Source of the DNA: Bacteroidaceae bacterium
GTDB lineage: Bacteria; Bacteroidota; Bacteroidia; Bacteroidales; Bacteroidaceae
Direction of reading: 5' to 3'
Assembly (NCBI GenBank): GCA_011959205.1
Contig: BLLV01000106.1
Location: 1-44,465, forward strand
Length of the DNA: 44,465 nt
Within the stretch, counting starts at the first letter, position 1. Each line of letters starts with the position of its first letter. Positions 1 to 6,750 of this stretch are shown here, piece after piece. The position numbers were made by a program, and so were the translations under genes. Under the pieces are notes generated by a model. That model was not told the origin of the DNA. It made no database searches and saw nothing but the letters and a program-made list of their open reading frames with translations.

Positions 1-17
1 AGCCGCCGTTTTTAGAG

Positions 18-56
18 AATCCTCCGGAACTGAAAAGTTCCGGAGGATTTTTTTTG
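18..56 (+). terminator. Rho-independent terminator of a gene left of the window
   Basis: A perfect 13-bp stem (18-30 with 37-49) closes a 6-nt loop and runs into eight T residues. It ends a transcript that enters from the left, whose gene is outside the window. Confidence 0.85.
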
Positions 57-88
57 TTATGTACTTGCTTGAAATATTGTCTCCGATT

Positions 89-120
89 ATTGCCCATCTC
101 CCAATTATAGATTACTTTTG
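89..120 (+). promoter_or_regulatory. Bacteroidota-type promoter for the MarC gene
   Basis: ATTG at 89-92 (the -33 element) is followed after 20 nt by TACTTTTG at 113-120, which matches the TAnnTTTG -7 consensus. The ATG at 146 lies about 25 bp downstream, so the leader would be short. This is a consensus match only. Confidence 0.65.
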
Positions 121-145
121 CCCATAACCTAAAAATAATACTTCA

Positions 146-790
146 ATGGATACATTATTACCATTTGCATTACTATGCTTTACCTCTTTTTTCACATTAA
201 CCAACCCGTTGGGAACCATGCCTGTATTTTTGACCATGACTAAAGGAATGAATGATGAAGAACGGCGTCATATTGTGAAACGGGCTACGGTCATCTCTTT
301 TGTAACACTTTTGGCTTTTACGTTCTCCGGGCAATTCTTATTCAAATTCTTTGGAATATCGACCAATGGTTTTCGTATTGCTGCCGGTTTTATTATTTTG
401 AAGATTGGTTATGACATGCTACAGGCACGTTTTACCAATACGAAATTGAAAGACGAAGAAATTAAAACGTATGCCAATGATATTTCGATTACCCCGTTAT
501 CTATTCCTATGCTTTGCGGCCCCGGTGCCATTGCTAACGGAATTATGCTGATGGATGATGCCAATACTTGGACCATGAAGGGAATTTTGATTGGAATGAT
601 TGGTTTGATTTATTTTATCACTTATCTTATATTGCGGGCTTCTACCCGGCTGGTTTCTATTCTTGGCGAGACTGGAAATAATGTAATGATGCGCTTGATG
701 GGACTTATTTTGATGGTAATAGCCGTAGAGTGTTTCGTTAGCGGGTTCCGTCCGATATTGATTGATATTATTCAATCGAGTAGGATTTAA
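146..790 (+). CDS. MarC/NAAT-family integral membrane protein
   Basis: This 214-residue hydrophobic protein has the length and about six membrane segments typical of the MarC family (Pfam MarC). The family signature is visible: an N-terminal NPLGTMPVFL segment, then a second half containing SITPLSIPMLCGPGAIANG. The two related Asn/Pro/Gly-rich stretches are the duplicated half-motifs of the family. MarC was once linked to multiple antibiotic resistance, but that link has been withdrawn, and the transported substrate is unknown, so no function is assigned. The gene stands alone between a terminator at 18-56 and another at 801-842, with its own promoter just upstream, so it is probably monocistronic. 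It starts at the first ATG after the -7 box. Confidence 0.88.
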   Translation: MDTLLPFALLCFTSFFTLTNPLGTMPVFLTMTKGMNDEERRHIVKRATVISFVTLLAFTFSGQFLFKFFGISTNGFRIAAGFIILKIGYDMLQARFTNTKLKDEEIKTYANDISITPLSIPMLCGPGAIANGIMLMDDANTWTMKGILIGMIGLIYFITYLILRASTRLVSILGETGNNVMMRLMGLILMVIAVECFVSGFRPILIDIIQSSRI

Positions 791-800
791 TCAAAAAGAG

Positions 801-842
801 AATGTGCCCGAAGTAGAAAAACGATTACTTTGGGCACATTTT
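801..842 (+). terminator. Bidirectional terminator between convergent genes
   Basis: A 15-bp stem (801-815 with 826-840, one G-T pair) carries A residues on its left side and T residues on its right. It lies between the stops of the MarC gene and the leftward dehydrogenase, so it can serve both. Confidence 0.75.
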
Positions 843-863
843 AAGGTAATTGTATAGATATGG

Positions 864-1883
864 TCAGTCAAACTCGACTAATATGCGGAATACCTTTCCG
901 GGAGCTGCCGCCCATTCTTCCATAGCCTGTCGTGCAGTCTCGGGCTTGGCTACTTTGCTGATCAATTCATCCTTTGGGCAAGTTCCTTGTTCCATGTAGC
1001 GGATAACTGCTCTGAAATCTGCGGGCAGTGCATTACGCGATCCGCGGATATCAAGTTCTTTCTGGACAAAATATTTAGTTTGAAAAGAAACTTCTGATTT
1101 TGCATAACCTATACATACGACTCTTCCGGTAAATCCGACCTCATTGACGGCCATAACATAGGTTGCAGGACTGCCTACTGCTTCAATGACTGCATCTGGG
1201 CCGAATCCTTCCGTAATCTTAGTCAAGCGTTCGTGTACATTTTCTGTCATGGAATTGATGGTGTGGTGTGCGCCTACCCGTCTGGCAAGTTCCAATTTCT
1301 CGTCATCCAGATCTACGGCGATAACGGTAGCTCCGCGAAGAGCTGAACGTACAATAGCTCCCATACCGATCATTCCGCAACCAATGACCATCACTATGTC
1401 AATATCTGTAACTTGTGCCCGGGAAACCGCATGGAAGCCTACGCTCATCGGTTCGATCAGCGCGCAGTCACGAGGAGAAATTTGACTGGCCGGGATTATT
1501 TTGCTCCAAGGCAATGCGATATATTCACACATGGCGCCATTGCGTTGAACCCCCAGTGTTTCGTTATGTTCGCATGCATTCACTTTACTGTTACGGCATG
1601 AAGCGCATTTTCCGCAATTGGTATAAGGATTGACAGTGACGCTCATGCCGGGTTTTAATGATTCCGGAACATCCTCACCTATGGCTTCAATAACGCCTCC
1701 CACTTCGTGCCCCGGAATAACCGGCAGATTAACCATCGGATTACGTCCTAAGAATGTATTCAGGTCCGATCCGCAAAAGCCGACATACTTAATTTTCACT
1801 AGAACCTCTCCCGGTTTCAATACCGGTTTCTCAATGTCTACCACTTTCATTTCGGAAGGAGCGGTAATTTGAATTGCTTTCAT
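864..1883 (-). CDS. Zinc-dependent MDR dehydrogenase, probable L-galactonate 5-dehydrogenase (LgoD-like)
   Basis: This 339-residue medium-chain dehydrogenase keeps the full zinc machinery. Catalytic ligands are Cys37, His59-Glu60 and Glu144 (LIEP). A structural zinc site has Cys90, Cys93, Cys96 and Cys104. A Rossmann GCGMIG motif lies near residues 168-173. The LIEP...HAVSRA segment and the late KELDIRGSRNALPADF segment resemble E. coli L-galactonate oxidoreductase (LgoD/YjjN). It is the last gene of the leftward operon, after a sugar dehydrogenase and a lactonase. That order suggests it oxidises the aldonate at C5 to a 5-keto acid, D-tagaturonate if the sugar is L-galactose. The family is well supported. 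The substrate is inferred from the operon and from the L-galactose pathway reported for Bacteroides vulgatus. L-fuconate or a keto-deoxy-fuconate is the alternative substrate. Confidence 0.72.
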   Translation of the reverse strand: MKAIQITAPSEMKVVDIEKPVLKPGEVLVKIKYVGFCGSDLNTFLGRNPMVNLPVIPGHEVGGVIEAIGEDVPESLKPGMSVTVNPYTNCGKCASCRNSKVNACEHNETLGVQRNGAMCEYIALPWSKIIPASQISPRDCALIEPMSVGFHAVSRAQVTDIDIVMVIGCGMIGMGAIVRSALRGATVIAVDLDDEKLELARRVGAHHTINSMTENVHERLTKITEGFGPDAVIEAVGSPATYVMAVNEVGFTGRVVCIGYAKSEVSFQTKYFVQKELDIRGSRNALPADFRAVIRYMEQGTCPKDELISKVAKPETARQAMEEWAAAPGKVFRILVEFD

Positions 1884-1918
1884 TTTCTATTTGTTTTTAA
1901 GTGATAAGTGTCAGTTGG

Positions 1919-2842
1919 TTATTCTGACATGTTTTTAATGTAAGGAAGAGATACGAGATTTTTGAAACCATAAAATCTTTCAGCGTTTTTACCTAAAAAA
2001 AGTGTTTTCTCCTCTTGTGTCATTTCAGTCGTTTTGAGGATGAAATCGTAAGACATCTTGTAAGTGATGGCTGTAATGGTCCGCGGATAATCCGATCCCC
2101 ACATCAGTTTGTCCATACCGACCAGATCTGCTGCTGCTTTGATAGCCTTCACCGCTCCTGCAAACGGGTAGAATTCACTGTTGAACAACCAAGTGATGCC
2201 TCCCGATTCTATCATGACATGGGTATGCCGGGCCAGTTTTATTTGTTCCTGCCAATGAGGGGTTGTGACCATACCGAAATGTCCGATAGCGATTTTTAGT
2301 TGCGGACATTCCTGGATAATTTCTTTCATCTCCTGCACTTGCGTGTCTCCATCGGCCAGATCAATGGAAAGGATAATGCCTTTATCTTCCATGTAATGGA
2401 ACATTTCCATCATTTCGTCACAGTTCAGCATGATTCTTCCTTCTTTTAGGAAAAGGCGGTGTGCCGGGATTTTTATTGCTTTGAAACCAGAACTTATCAA
2501 TTCCTTGGTCTGTTGCAGATAACCGGGTTTACGAAATTCGCACATACCGCATACAAAGAAACGGTCTGGATATTTAGCGGCCACTTCTGCGAGGTATTCA
2601 TTCTGGATGCCATCAATAAATTCCTGAGTGACTACGGCAGCCGATACTTGTGCATAGTCCATGTTTGAGAGAAAAACCTCAGCACTATTCCGTCCGTCAA
2701 TCATAAAAGGCGGAACCATCTGACGTTCTTCCCCCATAAATAACGAACGTCCGTTGGCCAAAGTACGGATGGGCAATCCGTTGACCTCCGTGTCTTGCCG
2801 TAACCAAAGATGGGAATGTGTGTCTATTATGTTAAAATCCAT
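1919..2842 (-). CDS. Amidohydrolase-superfamily lactonase, probable L-galactono-/L-fucono-1,5-lactonase
   Basis: This 307-residue TIM-barrel protein belongs to the amidohydrolase-2 group. The metal-site motif is an early HSH (His9, His11), followed by IGHFG (His188) and GSDYPR (Asp251), the usual order in this group. Members of the related COG3618 family hydrolyse sugar lactones. Lying between a sugar 1-dehydrogenase and an aldonate dehydrogenase, it should open the 1,5-lactone to the free aldonate in the cytoplasm. Two ATGs occur in tandem at 2845 and 2842. The second is preferred because the Shine-Dalgarno-like AAGGAGGA at 2848-2855 sits 5 nt before it. Gaps are short: 17 nt from the preceding gene and 35 nt to the next. 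Alternative activities such as decarboxylase cannot be excluded from sequence alone. Confidence 0.7.
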   Translation of the reverse strand: MDFNIIDTHSHLWLRQDTEVNGLPIRTLANGRSLFMGEERQMVPPFMIDGRNSAEVFLSNMDYAQVSAAVVTQEFIDGIQNEYLAEVAAKYPDRFFVCGMCEFRKPGYLQQTKELISSGFKAIKIPAHRLFLKEGRIMLNCDEMMEMFHYMEDKGIILSIDLADGDTQVQEMKEIIQECPQLKIAIGHFGMVTTPHWQEQIKLARHTHVMIESGGITWLFNSEFYPFAGAVKAIKAAADLVGMDKLMWGSDYPRTITAITYKMSYDFILKTTEMTQEEKTLFLGKNAERFYGFKNLVSLPYIKNMSE

Positions 2843-2847
2843 CATTA

Positions 2848-2855
2848 TCCTCCTT
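2848..2855 (-). promoter_or_regulatory. Strong Shine-Dalgarno before the lactonase gene
   Basis: The minus strand reads AAGGAGGA, 5 nt ahead of the ATG at 2842. Such strong sites are unusual in Bacteroidota, where most starts lack one, and this one decides between the tandem ATGs. Confidence 0.55.
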
Positions 2856-2859
2856 CTTG

Positions 2860-3792
2860 TTATGAATTAGCCCAACTGACACGCATTTGTTCTCCGATAA
2901 TTTCTTGCACTTCCTTTACCAGATTCCAGTCGATGGGTTCTTCGGCATATGCTATATTTTTCAATACATTATCCGGATTGGCTGAACTGAACAATGTAGT
3001 GGCGATGCGTGGATTGCTGACAGAATATTGAATGGCCAGTTTCTCTATCGGGTAGTTTTTAGACTGACAATGTTGAACGGCTTTCCGGCAAGCTTCTACC
3101 AATGCTTGGGGAGCCGGATGCCACGCAGGAACTCCACGCAGGGAAAGCAATCCCATTGAAAGGGGGGAAGCATTGATGATACCGATATTCTTTGATTCAA
3201 AGTAATCCAGATAATCAGCCAGTTTCTCGTCATTCAGACAATAATGGCAAAAGTTGAGTACACTTTCCACTGTTCCGGACTCCGAGTGGTCAATGATCCA
3301 TTTCAAGTTTTCCAACTGCAAATCTGTGATACCTACATGTCTCACAACACCTTTCTTCTTAAGTTCTGCCAGTGCAGGTAAGGTCTCGTTGACTACCTGA
3401 TTCATGTCTGAAAACTCCACATCGTGTACATTAATCAGATCGATGTATTCAATGTGGAGTCTTTCCAAACTTTCATAAACGCTTTCCGTAGCACGTTTTC
3501 CGGAATAATCCCATGTGTTGACTCCATCTTTTCCATAGCGTCCCACTTTAGTAGAGAGGTAATATTTGTCACGTGGTATTTCTTTCAAAGCTTTTCCCAA
3601 TACGGTTTCGGCCTTGTAGTGCCCGTAGTAGGGAGATACATCAATAAAATTCATTCCATGCTCTACTGCTGTGTAAACAGCTTTGATACCCTCTGCTTCA
3701 CGGATATCATGAAAGACTCCTCCTAATGAAGATGCGCCGAAACTAAGATTGGAAACCCGCATACCGGTTTTCCCGATTTCATTGTAATTCAT
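2860..3792 (-). CDS. Aldo-keto reductase, probable L-galactose/L-fucose 1-dehydrogenase
   Basis: This 310-residue aldo-keto reductase has the complete catalytic tetrad: Asp51, Tyr56, Lys82 and His123, in the motifs DVSPYYG, LSTKVGRYG and NVHDVEF. It resembles plant L-galactose dehydrogenase along its length (FGASSLGGVF near residue 18, SPYYG, STKVGRY, FCHYCLND, ASPLSMGLL, WHPA). Those enzymes oxidise the sugar at C1 to the lactone with NAD. L-fucose is 6-deoxy-L-galactose, so both are plausible substrates. It is the first gene of the leftward operon. The start at 3792 is chosen because homologues begin MNYNEIG, and because a -7 box at 3826-3833 would place the transcription start downstream of the longer in-frame start at 3828. 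Confidence 0.75.
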   Translation of the reverse strand: MNYNEIGKTGMRVSNLSFGASSLGGVFHDIREAEGIKAVYTAVEHGMNFIDVSPYYGHYKAETVLGKALKEIPRDKYYLSTKVGRYGKDGVNTWDYSGKRATESVYESLERLHIEYIDLINVHDVEFSDMNQVVNETLPALAELKKKGVVRHVGITDLQLENLKWIIDHSESGTVESVLNFCHYCLNDEKLADYLDYFESKNIGIINASPLSMGLLSLRGVPAWHPAPQALVEACRKAVQHCQSKNYPIEKLAIQYSVSNPRIATTLFSSANPDNVLKNIAYAEEPIDWNLVKEVQEIIGEQMRVSWANS

Positions 3793-3825
3793 TGCTCTAT
3801 TTATTTTTAGATTTATTTCCGGCAT

Positions 3826-3833
3826 CAAAAATA
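3826..3833 (-). promoter_or_regulatory. -7 promoter element of the sugar-oxidation operon
   Basis: The minus strand reads TATTTTTG, matching TAnnTTTG, 33 nt before the ATG at 3792. I see no TTTG at the proper upstream distance, which would fit an activator-dependent promoter. Confidence 0.4.
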
Positions 3834-3909
3834 GAGGAATAACCTTTAGAAATGTGGTGGCAAGGAGTGAAAAAAGTACGTAAACCTTTGCGTAAAAATA
3901 ATGAAACGG

Positions 3910-4770
3910 CTACTTTTTATATAGGTCTCTATATTGCTGGGGAGTAACGCCTGTGATTTTTTTGAATAGGCGGTTGAAATAAGAATGGTCTTCATAAGCA
4001 AGGAGATAGGCTATGTTTTTTACAGGAATATCCTCTGTAATCAGAATTAATTGGGCTTTCTCTATTTTTTTCTGATTAATATATTGTAGCAGTGTGTTAC
4101 CGACTTCTTTTTTGAAAAGACGGATAAAATGATCTTTTGAAAGGCATGAGATTGCTGCCAATGAGTTTATATCTGCTGCTTTATAGATATTTTTTCGGAT
4201 GTGGGACAATACTTTTTGGATACGGTTATCGTTGACTTCCACTTTAGGTTTGGCGTCTTTTAAAAAGCGGGCAATAAGTTGATATACTATACCTCTGGAT
4301 TCGACTTTGTCACAGAAGGTACGCTGTTTATTTTTAATGATGTTTCTGATTAATGTGGGGTTGTTGTCATAGCTTGTCGGGTCGGATTGAGGAAGCTGCA
4401 TGGTAGGATTTATTTCACATAACCTTTTAATAAGTGGTAATTCTAGGTTGCCCGCAGGTATTTCTATCGGGAAATTCCAATCTTCCAGAATGCCGGATTC
4501 CGATTGATGGTCTTCATATATATGGAGATAATAATGAGTGAAATGAGAATTGCACTGATAACTATGAGTAGTGAATGATGGCACCAGATATAGATGATGT
4601 GGTTTTAGTTCCTGCATTCCATCGGGAAATATTATTTGGGCAGTTCCTTCCATTATATAATAGAGCCTGGTAAAAGGGCTGCTTACGTTTTTCCAGTTCC
4701 AGTCTGCATTGTGAATGGCTAGTCCTACATTCAATATAAGTAAATGTAATTGGTCGATTGATGGTGTCAT
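3910..4770 (-). CDS. AraC-family transcriptional regulator of the PUL
   Basis: This 286-residue protein has an N-terminal cupin-like sensor domain (about residues 25-130, including LYYIMEGTAQIIFPDG and HHLYLVPSFTTH). The C-terminal 100 residues carry the two helix-turn-helix units of the AraC/XylS family. The second unit has the typical NIAYLLAYEDHSYFNRLFKK, followed by GVTPQQYRD. It lies between the leftward sugar-oxidation operon and the rightward GH29-susCD operon and diverges from the latter. That makes it the obvious candidate activator of both arms, with a monosaccharide or its oxidation product as ligand. No hybrid two-component or anti-sigma system lies nearby to take that role. Regulator identity is secure; the inducer is inferred. 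Confidence 0.88.
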   Translation of the reverse strand: MTPSIDQLHLLILNVGLAIHNADWNWKNVSSPFTRLYYIMEGTAQIIFPDGMQELKPHHLYLVPSFTTHSYQCNSHFTHYYLHIYEDHQSESGILEDWNFPIEIPAGNLELPLIKRLCEINPTMQLPQSDPTSYDNNPTLIRNIIKNKQRTFCDKVESRGIVYQLIARFLKDAKPKVEVNDNRIQKVLSHIRKNIYKAADINSLAAISCLSKDHFIRLFKKEVGNTLLQYINQKKIEKAQLILITEDIPVKNIAYLLAYEDHSYFNRLFKKITGVTPQQYRDLYKK

Positions 4771-4817
4771 AGTCCTTAAGGTATTAGAATGAAAGATTCA
4801 GTTTCGTACAAAGTAAG

Positions 4818-4825
4818 CAAAAGTA
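4818..4825 (-). promoter_or_regulatory. -7 promoter element of the araC-family gene
   Basis: The minus strand reads TACTTTTG (TAnnTTTG consensus), 47 nt before the ATG at 4770. No matching -33 element was found. Confidence 0.35.
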
Positions 4826-4843
4826 TGTATATAATCCAATGGG

Positions 4844-4929
4844 AAATCGATATTTTCATATCAAATCACCTGTTTTGGTATTTATTTTTGAATTATCTCA
4901 GGTAAAAGTCGATATTGTCCTACATAATG
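4844..4929. promoter_or_regulatory. Candidate AraC operator: two direct repeats
   Basis: The 14-nt words AAATCGATATTTTC (4844-4857) and AAGTCGATATTGTC (4916-4929) share 12 positions and lie in the same orientation 72 nt apart. They sit in the divergent intergenic region upstream of the GH29 -7 box at 4965. AraC-family regulators often bind direct repeats, so these are candidate operators. This is inference from position and similarity. Confidence 0.35.
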
Positions 4930-4964
4930 GCGCATTTGGATAATATAAATAGGCTTTAGCTCTG

Positions 4965-4972
4965 TATATTTG
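4965..4972 (+). promoter_or_regulatory. -7 promoter element of the GH29-susCD operon
   Basis: TATATTTG matches TAnnTTTG and lies 39 nt before the ATG at 5012. The nearest TTTG upstream (4935-4938) is 26 nt away instead of about 20. The poor -33 element fits a promoter that needs the AraC activator. Confidence 0.45.
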
Positions 4973-5011
4973 CACTATTGATAATTGAAAAACATATAAA
5001 GCAATTATACT

Positions 5012-6655
5012 ATGAAAACAAAACATTTTCTTTTGGCTTCGGCTTTGTTGCTTTGGACGGGAGTTTTGGAGGCTCAGACTTATCAGGTACCTGTTTCAGA
5101 GAAAAATGAAAAAATGCAGGAGGGAGAGTTCGAACCTACTTGGAAATCATTACAGAACTATAAAGTTCCTGAATGGTTTAGAAATGCCAAATTTGGTATC
5201 TGGGCACATTGGGGACCGCAATGTGTGGAAGGGTCCGGCGACTGGATGGCGCGTTCTCTCTATTTGGAAGGTTCGCGCGAGTATAAGCACCATGTGGAAC
5301 ATTATGGCCACCCCTCCGAAGTAGGTTTTAAGGATATATTGCCTTTGTTTAAAGCCGAAAAATGGGATCCGGACAAATTGGTTTCCTTTTATAAGAAGAT
5401 TGGGGCTCAGTATTTCTTCGCTTTAGGTAATCACCATGATAATTATGATTTATGGGATAGCCAATATCAGGAATGGAATTCTATGAATATAGGTCCTAAG
5501 AAGGATATATTGGCGGGTTGGGCTGAAGCAGCTAAGAAAAACGGTCTTCCGTTTGGTATCAGTTTTCATGCGGATCATGCGTGGAGTTGGTATGAACCTG
5601 CTCAACGATACGACCGTCATGGTGAGAAGGCGGGTGTGCCCTACGATGGGTGTTTGACTAAAGAAGACGGTAAGGGTAAGTGGTGGGAAGGCTACGATCC
5701 TCAAAAACTTTATGCACAGGATCATCCTTTAAGTGCTGGAAGTTGGGCTGACGGTATGATTCACCGTCAATGGGCATGGGGAAATGGTGTTTGTATTCCT
5801 ACTCAAGAATATGTGACGAACTTTTATGATCGTACAGTCGATGCAATAAACCGTTATAATCCCGATTTGATTTATTTTGATGTAACTGGTGTACCGTTTT
5901 ATCCTATCAGTGATGCAGGTTTGAAGATTGCCGCACATTTTTATAATCACAACATGGTTGCTCGTAAGGGGGATTTCAGTGCTGTTATGTTTGGTAAAAT
6001 TCTTACCGATGAGCAACGTAAAGCTTTGGTATGGGATGTGGAACGAGGTTCTCCTAATCGTATTTATGAAGAGCCGTGGCAGACTTGTTCTTGTTTGGGC
6101 GGTTGGCATTATGATGCCAGATTGGCGGAGAACGGCTGGTATAAGAGTGCTTCCGATGTGGTGAAGTTATTAGTAGATGTTGTCAGCAAGAATGGTAATT
6201 TATTGCTTAATGTTCCTCTTCGGGCTGACGGTACTTTCGATGAAAAGGAAGAAGCCATTTTAAATGAATTCGGTGACTGGATGAATGTGAATAAAGAGGC
6301 TATTTATAACACACATCCGTGGAAAGTCTTTGGTGAAGGCCCTATAGCTGATTCAGATATCAAAATTAACGCTCAAGGTTTCAATGAAGGTGCTTATACC
6401 AAGGCTACTGCATCTGAAATCCGTTTTACTCAAACCAAGAAATATCTCTATGCTGCTGTTCTTGCATGGCCGGAAGAAAAGCAGGTTGTCATTAAATCGC
6501 TGGCCGCGGGAAGTGAACTGTATCCACGTGGTATCAGCCGTGTAGAACTTTTAGGATATGGTAAAGTGAAATTTAATCGAACCTCTGAAGGATTGATACT
6601 TTATTTGCCTGAAAAGCAGGTGAATAGTATAGCTCCGGTGTTTAAAATTAAGTAA
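5012..6655 (+). CDS. GH29 exo-alpha-L-fucosidase or alpha-L-galactosidase, exported
   Basis: This 547-residue protein opens with a signal peptide ending near LEAQ, so it is exported to the periplasm or cell surface. The catalytic barrel shows GH29 hallmarks: KFGIWAHWGPQCVEGSGDWMAR, then NHHDNYDLW, then DLIYFDVTGV, in which Asp290 sits where the family nucleophile is found. GH29 enzymes remove terminal alpha-L-fucose, and some related enzymes accept alpha-L-galactose. The neighbouring oxidation operon resembles an L-galactose pathway, so L-galactose release is a real alternative to fucose. It is the first gene of the rightward operon, 95 nt before susC. The acid/base residue is not assigned. 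Family membership is very sure; the sugar specificity is not. Confidence 0.85.
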   Translation: MKTKHFLLASALLLWTGVLEAQTYQVPVSEKNEKMQEGEFEPTWKSLQNYKVPEWFRNAKFGIWAHWGPQCVEGSGDWMARSLYLEGSREYKHHVEHYGHPSEVGFKDILPLFKAEKWDPDKLVSFYKKIGAQYFFALGNHHDNYDLWDSQYQEWNSMNIGPKKDILAGWAEAAKKNGLPFGISFHADHAWSWYEPAQRYDRHGEKAGVPYDGCLTKEDGKGKWWEGYDPQKLYAQDHPLSAGSWADGMIHRQWAWGNGVCIPTQEYVTNFYDRTVDAINRYNPDLIYFDVTGVPFYPISDAGLKIAAHFYNHNMVARKGDFSAVMFGKILTDEQRKALVWDVERGSPNRIYEEPWQTCSCLGGWHYDARLAENGWYKSASDVVKLLVDVVSKNGNLLLNVPLRADGTFDEKEEAILNEFGDWMNVNKEAIYNTHPWKVFGEGPIADSDIKINAQGFNEGAYTKATASEIRFTQTKKYLYAAVLAWPEEKQVVIKSLAAGSELYPRGISRVELLGYGKVKFNRTSEGLILYLPEKQVNSIAPVFKIK

Positions 6656-6682
6656 TGGAAATTTGTTGGATTATAAGGTTAT

Positions 6683-6705
6683 GCAGACCGTATTTTACGG
6701 TTTGC
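6683..6705 (+). other. Intercistronic hairpin between the GH29 gene and susC
   Basis: A 10-bp stem (6683-6692 with 6696-6705, one G-T pair) has a 3-nt loop and no T-run after it. It is therefore more likely an mRNA processing or stability element than a terminator. It lies 45 nt before the susC start. Confidence 0.4.
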
Positions 6706-6750
6706 TGGCCTTTGGTATACCTAATTATAAACAATTTAAATCTTAAAATT

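Noticed and set aside
864-3792. Complete non-phosphorylating L-fucose pathway to pyruvate and lactate
   Set aside because: No fuconate dehydratase or keto-deoxy-fuconate hydrolase gene is in the window, and the last enzyme resembles an L-galactonate 5-dehydrogenase instead.
3793-3828. Longer start of the aldo-keto reductase
   Set aside because: The 12 extra residues are absent from the family pattern, and the -7 box at 3826-3833 overlaps this start.
6655-6750. Longer start of SusC beginning at the GH29 stop
   Set aside because: It adds 32 residues before a normal signal peptide and would cover the intercistronic hairpin.
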